DNA of 60,628 bases from Chloroflexota bacterium. Its GTDB lineage: Bacteria > Chloroflexota > Dehalococcoidia > Lucifugimonadales > Lucifugimonadaceae. The notes beneath the pieces were generated by a model. That model worked only from the letters and a program-made list of their open reading frames with translations, was not told the origin of the DNA and did no database searches. The stretch covers positions 1 to 60,628 of the forward strand of contig JABMNN010000069.1 of NCBI GenBank assembly GCA_013204545.1, in the 5' to 3' direction. A program made the translations under genes and the position numbers. Positions 8,280 through 17,097 of the stretch are shown in pieces (the stretch's first letter is position 1; the number at the start of each line of letters is the position of its first letter).

Positions 8280-9359
8280 TTAAGTCTTCGCTAGTGCCAA
8301 TGCACCTGACCCGAGTCGACGTGCGAGTCGTGAGGTGGCAACAACTCGCGGTAACTTCTCGCCAACTCGTTCGCCCATAGGCGTTTTCGTAGGTCGTGGG
8401 TGTGCAGCGAACCACGCTAGCGTTTGACTAATTGCATCTGTATGACTGGTCACAGTTCCTCCGTACGCCGATGTGAAGTTCGAGTGATTGATAACGAATG
8501 AACGGTCGAGGGTGTGCAATTCGTGTTGGACTTCGTTGATGTCTGTGCGAACTATTTTGAGTTGCAGGAGGGCACAGCCACGAACGTGTGGTGGTGATGA
8601 TCCGACCTCCGCAGTTGAACGCGCTCGTGCTATCACCATTGCAGCCATTTCACCCGGCGAAACCGGCGTATCCGATGGTAAATGCCATACATATCCCGAA
8701 CTGTCTATCGCTTCGCCGAGCATGATGAGGCCGGAAGCCACATCGTTAATAAACGCGAGCGACCTCGGGGCGTTAATGTCGCCGACAACTGTGATTTCGG
8801 CATCTTCAATTGCAGGCCAGAACACTCGTCCTCCAAACGACGATCCAAATTCTGGGCCTATCGCTCCCGGGCCAAATACGTCTGCCGATCGGCCAATCAC
8901 ACCATCGATCTTTCCTGTCCAAGTGGCATCAATGATTTTGTCGGCGATCGCGATCAGCACGCGTGCTGGGCCTGTCTTCGCCGAGTTGGGAGTCGATTCG
9001 GTGATCGGATCTCGGGTGGAACCATACATGTGAGCAAGATCCCAATGGACTAACTTGGCACCTGTCGCTTCCGCTACCTTGATTAAATTGTCGACGACCG
9101 GCGGAAACATAGATTTCCACTCGTTGGCCGGGCCGTTCAAGCATGAGTAAATGACTTTGGCGCCATCGCACACTCTCAGGGCGAACTCATAGGCTGTTGG
9201 GTCGCCACGCATCACGACGACGTCCATGGGGTCGGACCCATATTCGTTCACTGGCACCGCGATTACCGGTCTACCGGTTGATTCGAGGGCGCGTGCCAGC
9301 GCTGCCCCTACCGGGCCAGTTCCAAATACGACATGTCTTCCCCTGGCGACGGCGATCAT
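8280..9359 (-). CDS. NAD-dependent epimerase/dehydratase-like protein
   Basis: An extended-SDR-like protein of about 359 residues. It starts almost at its Rossmann strand, RHVVFGTGPVGAALARALE, giving the GxGxxG nucleotide loop. Further landmarks are the VIYSCLNGP strand, KLVHWDLAHMYG with the tyrosine region, and a substrate-domain motif FINDVASGLIMLGEA. The chosen ATG at 9359 is preceded by GGAGG at an eight-base spacing; the longer frame upstream lacks a ribosome site. The classical YxxxK pair is not clear, so catalysis may be altered, and the substrate is unknown. The gene stands alone between the terminator and the divergent gamma-glutamyltranspeptidase gene. Confidence 0.8.
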   Translation of the reverse strand: MIAVARGRHVVFGTGPVGAALARALESTGRPVIAVPVNEYGSDPMDVVVMRGDPTAYEFALRVCDGAKVIYSCLNGPANEWKSMFPPVVDNLIKVAEATGAKLVHWDLAHMYGSTRDPITESTPNSAKTGPARVLIAIADKIIDATWTGKIDGVIGRSADVFGPGAIGPEFGSSFGGRVFWPAIEDAEITVVGDINAPRSLAFINDVASGLIMLGEAIDSSGYVWHLPSDTPVSPGEMAAMVIARARSTAEVGSSPPHVRGCALLQLKIVRTDINEVQHELHTLDRSFVINHSNFTSAYGGTVTSHTDAISQTLAWFAAHPRPTKTPMGERVGEKLPRVVATSRLARRLGSGALALAKT

Positions 9360-9615
9360 GCCGCTTGCCTCCATGTCTTGAAATTCGCATCTGTAATTCG
9401 AGATGTGAACGCGACCGTTGATCGGCATGCTATATCAGCAATGAGAATTTCATTCCGGTAAAGCTTCACAAATCCGATTCGTTACCGAATCGCTACCTTG
9501 TTTACACCTTTGGATTACCTATTGATCGTTCGCGCCGGATGTGCTGCTAGACTGCCCGAATATCGGTTGTAATGGCTTGAATTCACCTACAAGAAAAAAG
9601 GACTAATCACCTTTC

Positions 9616-11331
9616 ATGGATAGCAAACTCTCTCCTCACGGTCTGATAGGTGAGGCATACCGACCACCAAAAATCGGAAGCAAAGGGGCTGTGGTTGCTA
9701 ATCACACGATGGCCTCTCAAGCAGGTATGCGAATACTTCACAGTGGAGGAAATGCTGTTGATGCGGCGATTGCGGTCGCCTTTTCGCTGGGAGCAGCTGA
9801 ACCACAGGGGTCGTCGATTGGTGGCGATGGATTTGTGATGGTACACATGGCTACCAATGCCACGGTTGAGGTGGCGAACGGAACTGGAGCTGCACCATTG
9901 GCGGCGACCGCCGACAAGTTTTCAAATGGAATTCCGTATACCGGTATTTTGGGTACGTCGGTTCCGGGAATCGTAGATGCGCTTCTGAGTGCTCATGAAA
10001 AGTACGGCACATTGCCACTGGCTCAGTGCCTAGAACCGGCAATTGAGCTATGCGAAGACGGTGTACCAGTTTCGGAGTTCCAATCTCGGATGGCGGTGCA
10101 GAATCCCGTACTTCGAAGTTCACCAACATCGGGACCAGTCTTCGCGCCGAACGGAAACTGGCTTAAGCCCGGTGAGATTAGACGGAATCCTGATTTAGCA
10201 CGAACCTACAAGCAGATTGCTGATCTAGGTCGAGATGCTTTTTACGAGGGAGATATTGCTCGAGAGATTGCACGATATTCCGAATCACACGATGGTTTGC
10301 TCACTTACAAGGACCTTAAGCGACACAAAGTCGAGTGGCAGACCCCGGTGTCGATCAACTATCGAGGTCGAACCGTGTATGAAGCCCCTCCTAACTCGAG
10401 TGGTCATGTCCTTTTGCAGGAACTTGCAATGTTCGAGCAATTTGACCCGAAGCAATATGGGTACATGACCACTGACTCAGTTCAGTTGATGGTCGAAGCA
10501 AAGAAGTTGGCGTTTGCAGATCGTGAGGCGTACTTGGCAGACCCAAACTACGTCGATGTCCCGATTGAAGGTATGTTGAATGCTGAGTATCTCGCTGAAC
10601 GGGCATCTTTGATCGATGTTGAGCGGGCAGCAGAGAACGTTTCAGAGGGCGATCCGTGGGCGTTCATGGATCGTTCGCCTGATTCTGGTAAGAAACATCG
10701 TAAAGGCGGTCGACTTCACTCTGCTGGAAACGACACAACGCACTTCTGCGTGGTCGATCGATGGGGCAACTCGGTGGGCGAGCTTCAGAGTATTCAGACC
10801 ATGTTCGGTTCGTGCGTGATCGCCGGTTCAACCGGAATCCTTATGAACAACCGCATGACCTACTGGCATCTCGAACCCGATCACATTGACTACTTAAACC
10901 CCGGTCAACGAGTTCGCCATACGATGAATCCGGTGATGGTGTTCTCAAAACCTGTTGAAGAAGGTGGGAGGCTCGAACTTGTTTGTGGCACTCCCGGAGC
11001 AGACACGCAGGTTCAAACCAATATGCAGGTCGTAACCGGAGTCTTCGACTATGGGCTAAGTGTTGCCGAAGCGATCGATGGTCCTCGCTGGACTCATAAC
11101 CAGGCTGGTATGGGATCGGCTCATCCTCGATCTGCCACCGACTCGCTCCAGATCGAAGATCGCGCTGGATCAGAGGTCATCGAAGGCTTGAAGAAGCGAG
11201 GGCAGCCAGTTCAATCGACCGGCTCTTGGGGTGGCGCTGGAAGTGCCGGTGCAATTCAAGTCGATCTCGAGAACGATACCCTCTTTGCAGCATCTGATCC
11301 TCGAAGAGAAGGTGATGCGCACGTATGGTGA
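9616..11331 (+). CDS. Gamma-glutamyltranspeptidase family protein
   Basis: An N-terminal-nucleophile hydrolase that cleaves or transfers gamma-glutamyl groups (glutathione and related amides). The 571-residue precursor would self-cleave before T374 in GNDTTHFCVVD, giving large and small chains. Supporting segments are GMRILHSGGNAVDAAIA near the start, SIGGDGFVMV, the FGSCVIAGSTGILMNN loop and the late QTNMQVV block. No signal peptide is present, so it is probably cytoplasmic, as in several GGT-like enzymes of soil and marine bacteria that act on amides or acylases' substrates rather than periplasmic glutathione. AAGGAC lies upstream of the ATG. It is not in an obvious operon. Confidence 0.92.
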   Translation: MDSKLSPHGLIGEAYRPPKIGSKGAVVANHTMASQAGMRILHSGGNAVDAAIAVAFSLGAAEPQGSSIGGDGFVMVHMATNATVEVANGTGAAPLAATADKFSNGIPYTGILGTSVPGIVDALLSAHEKYGTLPLAQCLEPAIELCEDGVPVSEFQSRMAVQNPVLRSSPTSGPVFAPNGNWLKPGEIRRNPDLARTYKQIADLGRDAFYEGDIAREIARYSESHDGLLTYKDLKRHKVEWQTPVSINYRGRTVYEAPPNSSGHVLLQELAMFEQFDPKQYGYMTTDSVQLMVEAKKLAFADREAYLADPNYVDVPIEGMLNAEYLAERASLIDVERAAENVSEGDPWAFMDRSPDSGKKHRKGGRLHSAGNDTTHFCVVDRWGNSVGELQSIQTMFGSCVIAGSTGILMNNRMTYWHLEPDHIDYLNPGQRVRHTMNPVMVFSKPVEEGGRLELVCGTPGADTQVQTNMQVVTGVFDYGLSVAEAIDGPRWTHNQAGMGSAHPRSATDSLQIEDRAGSEVIEGLKKRGQPVQSTGSWGGAGSAGAIQVDLENDTLFAASDPRREGDAHVW

Positions 11332-11411
11332 CGCTAGGCATCTTTTCTGCGGTTCGGATAGTTGGATCACGACAGGCATGAAGGGATTTCATACTGCTTT
11401 TGAAGGGTTGT

Positions 11412-11954
11412 CTAGTTCCAGAACGTGACGAAATCCCAAACTGCGTCTACTGCCTCGAAGAAAGTGAAACTTTCGAAGTACTGACCTCCATGAAGCATCC
11501 ATTCCTGCCCCAGCTTTAGTATGAGTACCGCGAAAAACCACTTCACAATACGTTCGTGCGTCATTGGGTAGTTTGGCCAGTAGTGACGCCGGATTGCGAC
11601 AAACACGAACCAGAATTCGAAAACGTTTGGAAACGCGAGAAGTATTGGGCGCATTTGTGTAATTTCAAATGCTGTGAATCCGATCATTCGAAAAGCGAAC
11701 AGAGCAATGGCGATTTTCCGATCTGGGCCATCCCATTTGCTGGCTACCCAGAGGAACGTGAGCATGTAGACCAGATCTGCCCACTTATCGAACGTTTGGT
11801 ACCCGTGAAGTCCACCAAGATCGAATAATTCCATCCAGAACAGATCGGATAAATCGACCACGATCGCAATTAGCGCTCCCGCGAAAGCCCACCGCAGCAC
11901 CGGAAGCGATCCCGTAATTCGGATTAGTCCTATAACGATCTGTTCGAGTGTCAT
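11412..11954 (-). CDS. Predicted multi-pass membrane protein of unknown function
   Basis: Not recognised. From the ATG at 11954 the 180-residue protein has about four or five hydrophobic segments (for example LRWAFAGALIAIVVDLSDLF, LVYMLTFLWVA, KIAIALFAFRMIGFTAF, VFEFWFVFVAIRRHYW and IVKWFFAVLILKLGQEW). It is unusually rich in Trp and Phe. The upstream extension of the frame is hydrophilic and Pro-rich and overlaps the promoter region of the divergent aldo/keto reductase, so it is discarded. No catalytic motif is evident. The C-terminal aromatic tail FEAVDAVWDFVTFWN may lie at the membrane surface. Confidence 0.65.
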   Translation of the reverse strand: MTLEQIVIGLIRITGSLPVLRWAFAGALIAIVVDLSDLFWMELFDLGGLHGYQTFDKWADLVYMLTFLWVASKWDGPDRKIAIALFAFRMIGFTAFEITQMRPILLAFPNVFEFWFVFVAIRRHYWPNYPMTHERIVKWFFAVLILKLGQEWMLHGGQYFESFTFFEAVDAVWDFVTFWN

Positions 11955-12094
11955 GCTCGGCGTCGGGCGGTTCGGTGATTGTCGATCGGTAGGCTCACCC
12001 AAGTGACAATTCTGCACATATTTTTCAAGTCGGCCTCTATAATCACTCGGATTCGCCGAACTTGTTTGTAAATACAATCCTCAAGAGTAAACCT

Positions 12095-13033
12095 ATGAAA
12101 TATCGTCACCTTGGAAACTCCGGCCTTGAAGTCAGTGTTATTGGTCTTGGTACCAACAACTTCGGCGGTCGAATGGAGTTCAAAGAGGCTCGTGATGTGA
12201 TCTTCGCTGCCATCGACGAAGGAATCAACTTCATTGATACGGCAAACATCTATTCACACGGCAACTCGGAAGAGATTATCGGTAGGTCGCTGGTTGATCG
12301 GCGTGATGAGGTGCTGATCGCAACGAAATTCGGCATGCTCTGGGAAGAGGGTCCTCATGGTAAGGGGGGCTCCCGTAAGCACATAATGGATGCACTTGAG
12401 GGTTCACTGCAACGGCTGCAGACCGATTACGTCGACCTATATCAAATGCACAAACAGGACCCTGATACTCCCGTCGAAGAAACTCTTAGAGCATTAGATG
12501 ATGCTGTTCGCGACGGAAAAGTCCGATACATAGGGCTTTCGAACTTCGATCCGTGGCGCATCGCCGACGCTCAGTGGACTGCCAAGCACAACGGCTACAC
12601 ACCGTTTATTTCGTCGCAGCCTGAGTACTCGATGCTCGAGAGGGGTGTAGAGCGTGCAGTTCTGCCGGTATCGGAGAAGTACGGGCTTGGTACACTGCCA
12701 TACTTCCCACTCGCACACGGATTTTTGACAGGAAAATATCGCCGAAACCAAACTGTGCCTGAGAAAACCCGACTGGCTCTGACACCCGCTGCTCAGGACA
12801 AGCGACTTTCCGAGGCGAACTTCGACATTCTCGACCAACTGGAAGTATTTGTGGAGAAGCGCGGTCACTCGATGGTCGAGCTGGCATTCGCCTGGATACT
12901 CAATCGAAAATCGGTTGGATCAGTGATCGCCGGTGCAAGTAATCCAGATCAAATCCAACAAAATGCTGCTGCAGCTGAGTGGGAGCTGACTGACGAGGAA
13001 ATGGAAGAGCTTACGGGCATCCTCGACGGGTAG
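12095..13033 (+). CDS. Aldo/keto reductase
   Basis: NADPH-dependent TIM-barrel oxidoreductase for carbonyl compounds, closest in pattern to the YhdN/Kv-beta-like group. The catalytic tetrad is visible from the ATG at 12095: D48 and Y53 in FIDTANIYSHGNSEE, K78 in ATKFG and H119 in DLYQMHKQD. The C-terminal cofactor clamp SVIAGASNPDQIQQN is also present. Length (312 residues) is normal. The longer frame begins in the promoter region, and ATGAAATATCGTCACCTTGG gives the usual family N-terminus MKYRHLGNSGLEVS. Substrate unknown; physiologically a sugar aldehyde or ketone is likely given the neighbouring sugar-acid enzymes. Confidence 0.92.
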   Translation: MKYRHLGNSGLEVSVIGLGTNNFGGRMEFKEARDVIFAAIDEGINFIDTANIYSHGNSEEIIGRSLVDRRDEVLIATKFGMLWEEGPHGKGGSRKHIMDALEGSLQRLQTDYVDLYQMHKQDPDTPVEETLRALDDAVRDGKVRYIGLSNFDPWRIADAQWTAKHNGYTPFISSQPEYSMLERGVERAVLPVSEKYGLGTLPYFPLAHGFLTGKYRRNQTVPEKTRLALTPAAQDKRLSEANFDILDQLEVFVEKRGHSMVELAFAWILNRKSVGSVIAGASNPDQIQQNAAAAEWELTDEEMEELTGILDG

Positions 13034-13234
13034 TCACAGCTCAGTGCTCTGATATAAATCAGCATTCGATTAAGTCGGTTTAATGTTAGTTCTCATACTC
13101 AAAATGTAGATGTTTCTTGCCAACTCAATGACAAAAATTTAGGTCAAACGCTGGATTCTGACAGATCCCTAGTAATCTCGCGTAGTGAGTGGCTACCGCA
13201 GCGGATGTGAAGAATAAGGAATCGAGAGTTCGTA

Positions 13235-14203
13235 ATGGCAGCAATGAATCGTGCTTGGATCATGAAAACTCGCCCTGAAGGCGAACCTACGGTAGATAAC
13301 TTTGAACTTGTCGAGTCTCCGCTACCAGAACCAAAACACGGTGAGATTCTGATCCGTTCTCTCTACCAGTCCATCGACCCCTACATGCGATTGCGGATGC
13401 GACTCGGACGTTCACACACCCCACCATTGAATATTGGTGATGTGGTGGTTGGTGAGGTAGTTGGTCGCGTGGAGGAATCCAAATCACCCCTGCTGTCGGC
13501 GGGCGACGTTGTCGCAGCGACCATCGGTTGGCAAGAATACGGCGTAGTTGCCGCTCAATCGGCCAGAAAGATCGACCCCACAATGGGTCCGATCTCGACC
13601 GGACTTGGAGTACTTGGGCTGCCCGGCCTTACCGCATACTTCGGACTGCTTGATATCTGCGATCCAAAAGCAGACGACACATTGGTCGTTTCTGCTGCTT
13701 CCGGGGCGGTTGGAGCGGTTGTAGGTCAGATCGGCAAAATCAACGGATGCCGTGTGATTGGGATAGCTGGCAGTGACGAGAAATGCTCCTATGTCGTTGA
13801 TGAACTCGGATTCGATGCAGCGATCAACTATAAAACACAGGACGGATCCGCCGAACTTCGACGTCTTTGTCCAGACGGAATCGATGTTTATTTCGACAAC
13901 GTAGGCGGACCGGTGACAGATGCAGTGTTTGAGAATCTGGCGTTCGGCGCACGAATTGCTGTATGCGGTCAGGTTGCACATTACAGTGCGGTTGCACCCC
14001 CTCAAGGACCTCGAAACTTGGGCGTCCTGCTGACAACTCAATCAAGAATTGAGGGGTTTATTGTTCGCCAATTTGAGCATCGATACGAGATTGCACGAAG
14101 AAAGCTCGCAAAATGGATCGATGAAGGCCGCTTGCAGTACAAAGAAGACATCATCGATGGTTTCGAGAACGTGCCTTCGGCTTTTATCGGACTGCTTCAA
14201 TGA
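13235..14203 (+). CDS. Zinc-independent MDR-family NADP reductase (CurA-like)
   Basis: Medium-chain dehydrogenase/reductase of the prostaglandin reductase/CurA type, which reduces C=C bonds of enones with NADPH. The 322 residues contain the N-terminal GroES-like domain with QSIDPYMRLRM, a family hallmark, and the Rossmann loop VSAASGAVGAVVGQIGK. The cofactor region IAGSDEKCSYVVDELGFD and the active-site segment YFDNVGG also fit. The zinc ligand cysteines of alcohol dehydrogenases are absent. AAGGA upstream supports an ATG at 13235; a second ATG three codons later is possible. It is probably monocistronic, with 201 bp of non-coding DNA before it and 427 bp after it. Confidence 0.92.
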   Translation: MAAMNRAWIMKTRPEGEPTVDNFELVESPLPEPKHGEILIRSLYQSIDPYMRLRMRLGRSHTPPLNIGDVVVGEVVGRVEESKSPLLSAGDVVAATIGWQEYGVVAAQSARKIDPTMGPISTGLGVLGLPGLTAYFGLLDICDPKADDTLVVSAASGAVGAVVGQIGKINGCRVIGIAGSDEKCSYVVDELGFDAAINYKTQDGSAELRRLCPDGIDVYFDNVGGPVTDAVFENLAFGARIAVCGQVAHYSAVAPPQGPRNLGVLLTTQSRIEGFIVRQFEHRYEIARRKLAKWIDEGRLQYKEDIIDGFENVPSAFIGLLQ

Positions 14204-14427
14204 GGGAACTTCGGTAAACGCCTCGTCAAAGTTGATGTTTGACAGTACGGCGAAGTTCAAGTAAGGCGAGTGAGTTATGACAAAGCCTAAGAGAACGGGT
14301 ACTGAGTCGCCGAGGGTTCGACTGTGGTAGCCCGAAGCACACCTACGTATTGGTAGTTGTGCATAGTTCCTATCCCGGTTGTCGCATTGGAATAAGAAAT
14401 ACTTCGTGTTATTACGTACTTGTTAGA

Positions 14428-14496
14428 TTACGACGCTACGAAGCCCGCAAGTAGGGTTGCGAGAATGACGAACGAGGTGACTTTAGTTCTGAGCAT
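14428..14496 (-). CDS. Possible 22-residue hydrophobic small ORF
   Basis: ATG at 14496 to TAA at 14428 would encode MLRTKVTSFVILATLLAGFV plus two residues: a basic start and one hydrophobic helix. It could be a tiny membrane peptide, the signal-peptide remnant of a lost exported protein, or chance. No ribosome site is evident. Confidence 0.18.
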   Translation of the reverse strand: MLRTKVTSFVILATLLAGFVAS

Positions 14497-14553
14497 AGTT
14501 CAATCATGAAACAGATTGGCAAGTAACACATACGTAATTCCCCTTAGGCGGAT

Positions 14554-14601
14554 GAGCTAAATGGCTCAAAGCCAATGACCTGGCAGTTTTACTGCCGGTC
14601 A
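14554..14601 (+). promoter_or_regulatory. Structured leader upstream of glpK
   Basis: GAGC-TAAATG-GCTC (14554-14567) is followed by AAAGCCAA. A strong stem comes next: TGACC (14576-14580), one bulged T, GGCAG, loop TTTTA, CTGCC and GGTCA ending at 14601. The hairpin ends 29 bases before the glpK ATG. It could be a riboswitch-like leader or a protein-binding hairpin. CAAAGCC followed by a stem recalls c-di-GMP-I aptamers, but the other conserved parts are not matched, so no class is assigned. Confidence 0.35.
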
Positions 14602-14630
14602 ACCCGATAAGTCTGTAAAGTACAGCCGAT

Positions 14631-16133
14631 ATGGCAGAACACATACTCGCAATCGATCAAGGAACTACGTCCACAAGGGCGATAGTTTTCGATTCTTCCG
14701 CCACGCCTGTCGCGTCGGCCCAGGTCGAACTTTCACAACATTTTCCGCAACCGGGATGGGTCGAGCATGACCCTATAGAAATCGCAGAAGCAGCCATAAG
14801 TGTCGCAAAGCAAGCCATTGGACGCGCACAACTTGGACCTGAAGATATCGCAGCGATCGGGATAGCTAACCAGCGTGAGACCACCATCGTGTGGGAGCGA
14901 GCGACAGGTAGGCCTGTCGCTAATGCAATCGTCTGGCAAGACCGTCGAACTGCAGATATCTGCGCCGATATTGGTCGTGGAAGTCATGTGCGAGATATTC
15001 GACAGGTCACCGGCTTGGTGGTCGATGCCTACTTCAGCGCAACGAAGCTTATGTGGTTGCTTGCCGCTATCCCAAATGGTCAGGCGAGAGCAGAAGCTGG
15101 CGAGTTGTGCTTCGGAACGGTCGACTCGTGGCTACTATGGCGGCTGACGAACGGAGCCGTTCATGCTACCGATGCGACGAACGCCTCTCGCACGATGCTG
15201 TTGAATCTCCATGACCTGCAGTGGGATCCTGAGATGCTAGGGCTGTTCGATATTCCAGAGGTGATGCTGCCTGAGGTTCGCGGATCGGCTGGAGATTTCG
15301 GGGTCACTGATAAATCGGTGTTTGGAGTGGAAATCCCTATTACAGCGATGGCTGGCGATCAGCATGCAGCTCTCTATGGGCAAGCCTGTTTCAACTACGG
15401 TCAAATCAAATGTACATACGGCACAGGTGCGTTTGTGTTGGCAAATCGAGGCGCAACACCGCCGATTCAACAATCGGGTCCCGGTGATTCGGGATTACTG
15501 GCGACGCTCGGTTTTCAGATTGGTTCAAAGAAGCACTACGCTATTGAGGGATCGGTGTTTGTGACCGGTGCTACCGTGCAGTGGCTACGTGACGGTTTAG
15601 GGATTATTTCTAATGCTGCTGAAACCTCCGATATGGCATTTATGGCTGGATCGAATGAGGGCGTTTACTTCGTGCCGGCGTTTGTTGGCCTTGGAGCACC
15701 GCACTGGCAGCCGTATGCAACTGCGTCGATTTCAGGAATGACCCGAGGGACTTCGCAGCATCACATCGTTCGAGCCGCGCTTGAGTCGACTGCATTTCAG
15801 GTAAAAGACGTTATAGGTGCGATGGAAGGTGGTCGTACAAATTCGAACCAACCGCTTAGAGCCGACGGTGGGCAGAGTGATAATCCATTCGTCATGCAGT
15901 TTCAGGCCGACATTCTGGATCGTCCAGTCGAAGTGGCAAGCGTTTCTGAAACGACGGCTTTGGGAGCGGCATTCCTGGCCGGTCGTGGTGTAGGGCTGTG
16001 GCGATCGGAGAACGAAGTGAGCTCTCTTTGGAAAGCCTCGGCAAGATATGAGCCGTCTATCAGCGCATCAGAGCGAACGAATCTCTATGCGGGTTGGCTC
16101 GATGCCGTTCGTCGCTCAAGCTCAACGATCTGA
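14631..16133 (+). CDS. glpK: Glycerol kinase
   Basis: Phosphorylates glycerol to sn-glycerol 3-phosphate in the cytoplasm. The 500-residue FGGY-family protein opens with ILAIDQGTTSTRAIVFD, the phosphate-1 loop. It has the glycerol-binding GWVEHDP, NQRETTIVWER and AIVWQDRRT segments, the ATPase-fold GDQHAALYGQACF, and the FGGY signature region ADGGQSDNPFVMQFQADIL. Length and motifs are normal, so it should be active. No glycerol uptake facilitator or GlpD is adjacent. The NmrA-like gene follows after only three bases, which suggests co-transcription. The leader contains strong hairpins and no clear ribosome site, hinting at regulation at the RNA level. Confidence 0.96.
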   Translation: MAEHILAIDQGTTSTRAIVFDSSATPVASAQVELSQHFPQPGWVEHDPIEIAEAAISVAKQAIGRAQLGPEDIAAIGIANQRETTIVWERATGRPVANAIVWQDRRTADICADIGRGSHVRDIRQVTGLVVDAYFSATKLMWLLAAIPNGQARAEAGELCFGTVDSWLLWRLTNGAVHATDATNASRTMLLNLHDLQWDPEMLGLFDIPEVMLPEVRGSAGDFGVTDKSVFGVEIPITAMAGDQHAALYGQACFNYGQIKCTYGTGAFVLANRGATPPIQQSGPGDSGLLATLGFQIGSKKHYAIEGSVFVTGATVQWLRDGLGIISNAAETSDMAFMAGSNEGVYFVPAFVGLGAPHWQPYATASISGMTRGTSQHHIVRAALESTAFQVKDVIGAMEGGRTNSNQPLRADGGQSDNPFVMQFQADILDRPVEVASVSETTALGAAFLAGRGVGLWRSENEVSSLWKASARYEPSISASERTNLYAGWLDAVRRSSSTI

Positions 16134-16136
16134 GGA

Positions 16137-17024
16137 ATGCACTTGACTGTTCTTGTAACGGGAGTCACAGGTAAGACTGGTCGATGTGTTGCTGAATCCC
16201 TTGTGACACGCGGAGTTGGTGTACGAGCGTTGGTTCGAGATATCGAACGTGGGAAGATGGCAACTCTCGGGATGGGAGTTGAACTGGTGTTGGGCGATCT
16301 CGACCAACCGGTAATGATCGCTGCGGCATCGGTTGGTTGTGAGGGGATGTATCTGATTTCTTCCGACAGCGAGCGTCAGGTCGATCAAGAAATTAGTGTG
16401 GCGAGAACAACCATTGCATCGGGCGTGCAGCATATTGTGAAACTATCGTCTAGCGATGCCGGGCAGAGACCTTACGCTTGGTCGGTAGCGCATGCAGAAA
16501 TCGAGACGGCGGTGATGCGAATGGACGCCCACTACTCGTTCCTCCGCCCTCACTACTTCATGCAAAACTACCTATCCCTCTTGAACGTCGATATAGAAGG
16601 CGTAATAACACTTGAAGCTCCTGCGAACGACGGTGAAATAGGGGCGATCGATACTTATGACATCGGTGAATGTGCTGCCGCACTGCTGGATAGTGGTACG
16701 TCATTACAGTCACATAGTCTTCTCACCGGGCCAGAGAACATATCCATGAATCGTGTAGCGGAAGCATTTTCGAATGCAACAGGCAGAAAGATTCGATACG
16801 TAAATCTTGATGTTTCTGATTATCAGCGAGAACTTGAAGAGAACTCCCCTAAGAGCGCTGCAGACATCTCAGGCGTATACGGGGAAGTTCGAGTTGGAAC
16901 GATGGCTGTCCACACCGATAACGTGGAGAGATTATCAGGCAAGAAGCCTCGATCAATCGATGAGTTTTCAGAAACCAATGCTGGAATGATCAACGCTGTA
17001 ATCGATACGCGAGCTCCACGCTAA
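16137..17024 (+). CDS. NmrA-like NAD(P)-binding protein
   Basis: An atypical short-chain dehydrogenase of the NmrA/quinone-reductase-like group. LTVLVTGVTGKTGRCVAESL forms the Rossmann loop (TGxTGxxG), and EGMYLISSDSERQ and KLSSSDAG follow the usual strand order; the middle carries LRPHYFMQNYL, common in this group. The classical Tyr-Lys pair is not evident, so it may act as an NAD(P)H sensor or a quinone reductase. The ATG abuts GAGGA directly, so the TTG at 16143, six bases further, may be the real start. It is three bases downstream of glpK and precedes the UxuA-like gene, so a three-gene transcript is likely. Confidence 0.85.
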   Translation: MHLTVLVTGVTGKTGRCVAESLVTRGVGVRALVRDIERGKMATLGMGVELVLGDLDQPVMIAAASVGCEGMYLISSDSERQVDQEISVARTTIASGVQHIVKLSSSDAGQRPYAWSVAHAEIETAVMRMDAHYSFLRPHYFMQNYLSLLNVDIEGVITLEAPANDGEIGAIDTYDIGECAAALLDSGTSLQSHSLLTGPENISMNRVAEAFSNATGRKIRYVNLDVSDYQRELEENSPKSAADISGVYGEVRVGTMAVHTDNVERLSGKKPRSIDEFSETNAGMINAVIDTRAPR

Positions 17025-17097
17025 GCGAGACCTAGCGTTCGATCAAATGCTACCCTTCCGCCATCTTGGAAATGGATAGTTGTCGGAGGCTCTGAAA

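Larger units (their letters stand above)
14204..14630. other. 427-bp intergenic region before glpK
   Basis: No convincing long gene is present. It holds a possible 22-codon hydrophobic ORF on the minus strand (14428-14496) and, near the glpK start, a set of strong hairpins, both listed separately. A short pairing CTGTA-AAG-TACAG lies just before the glpK ATG, where no Shine-Dalgarno sequence is visible. Confidence 0.6.
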
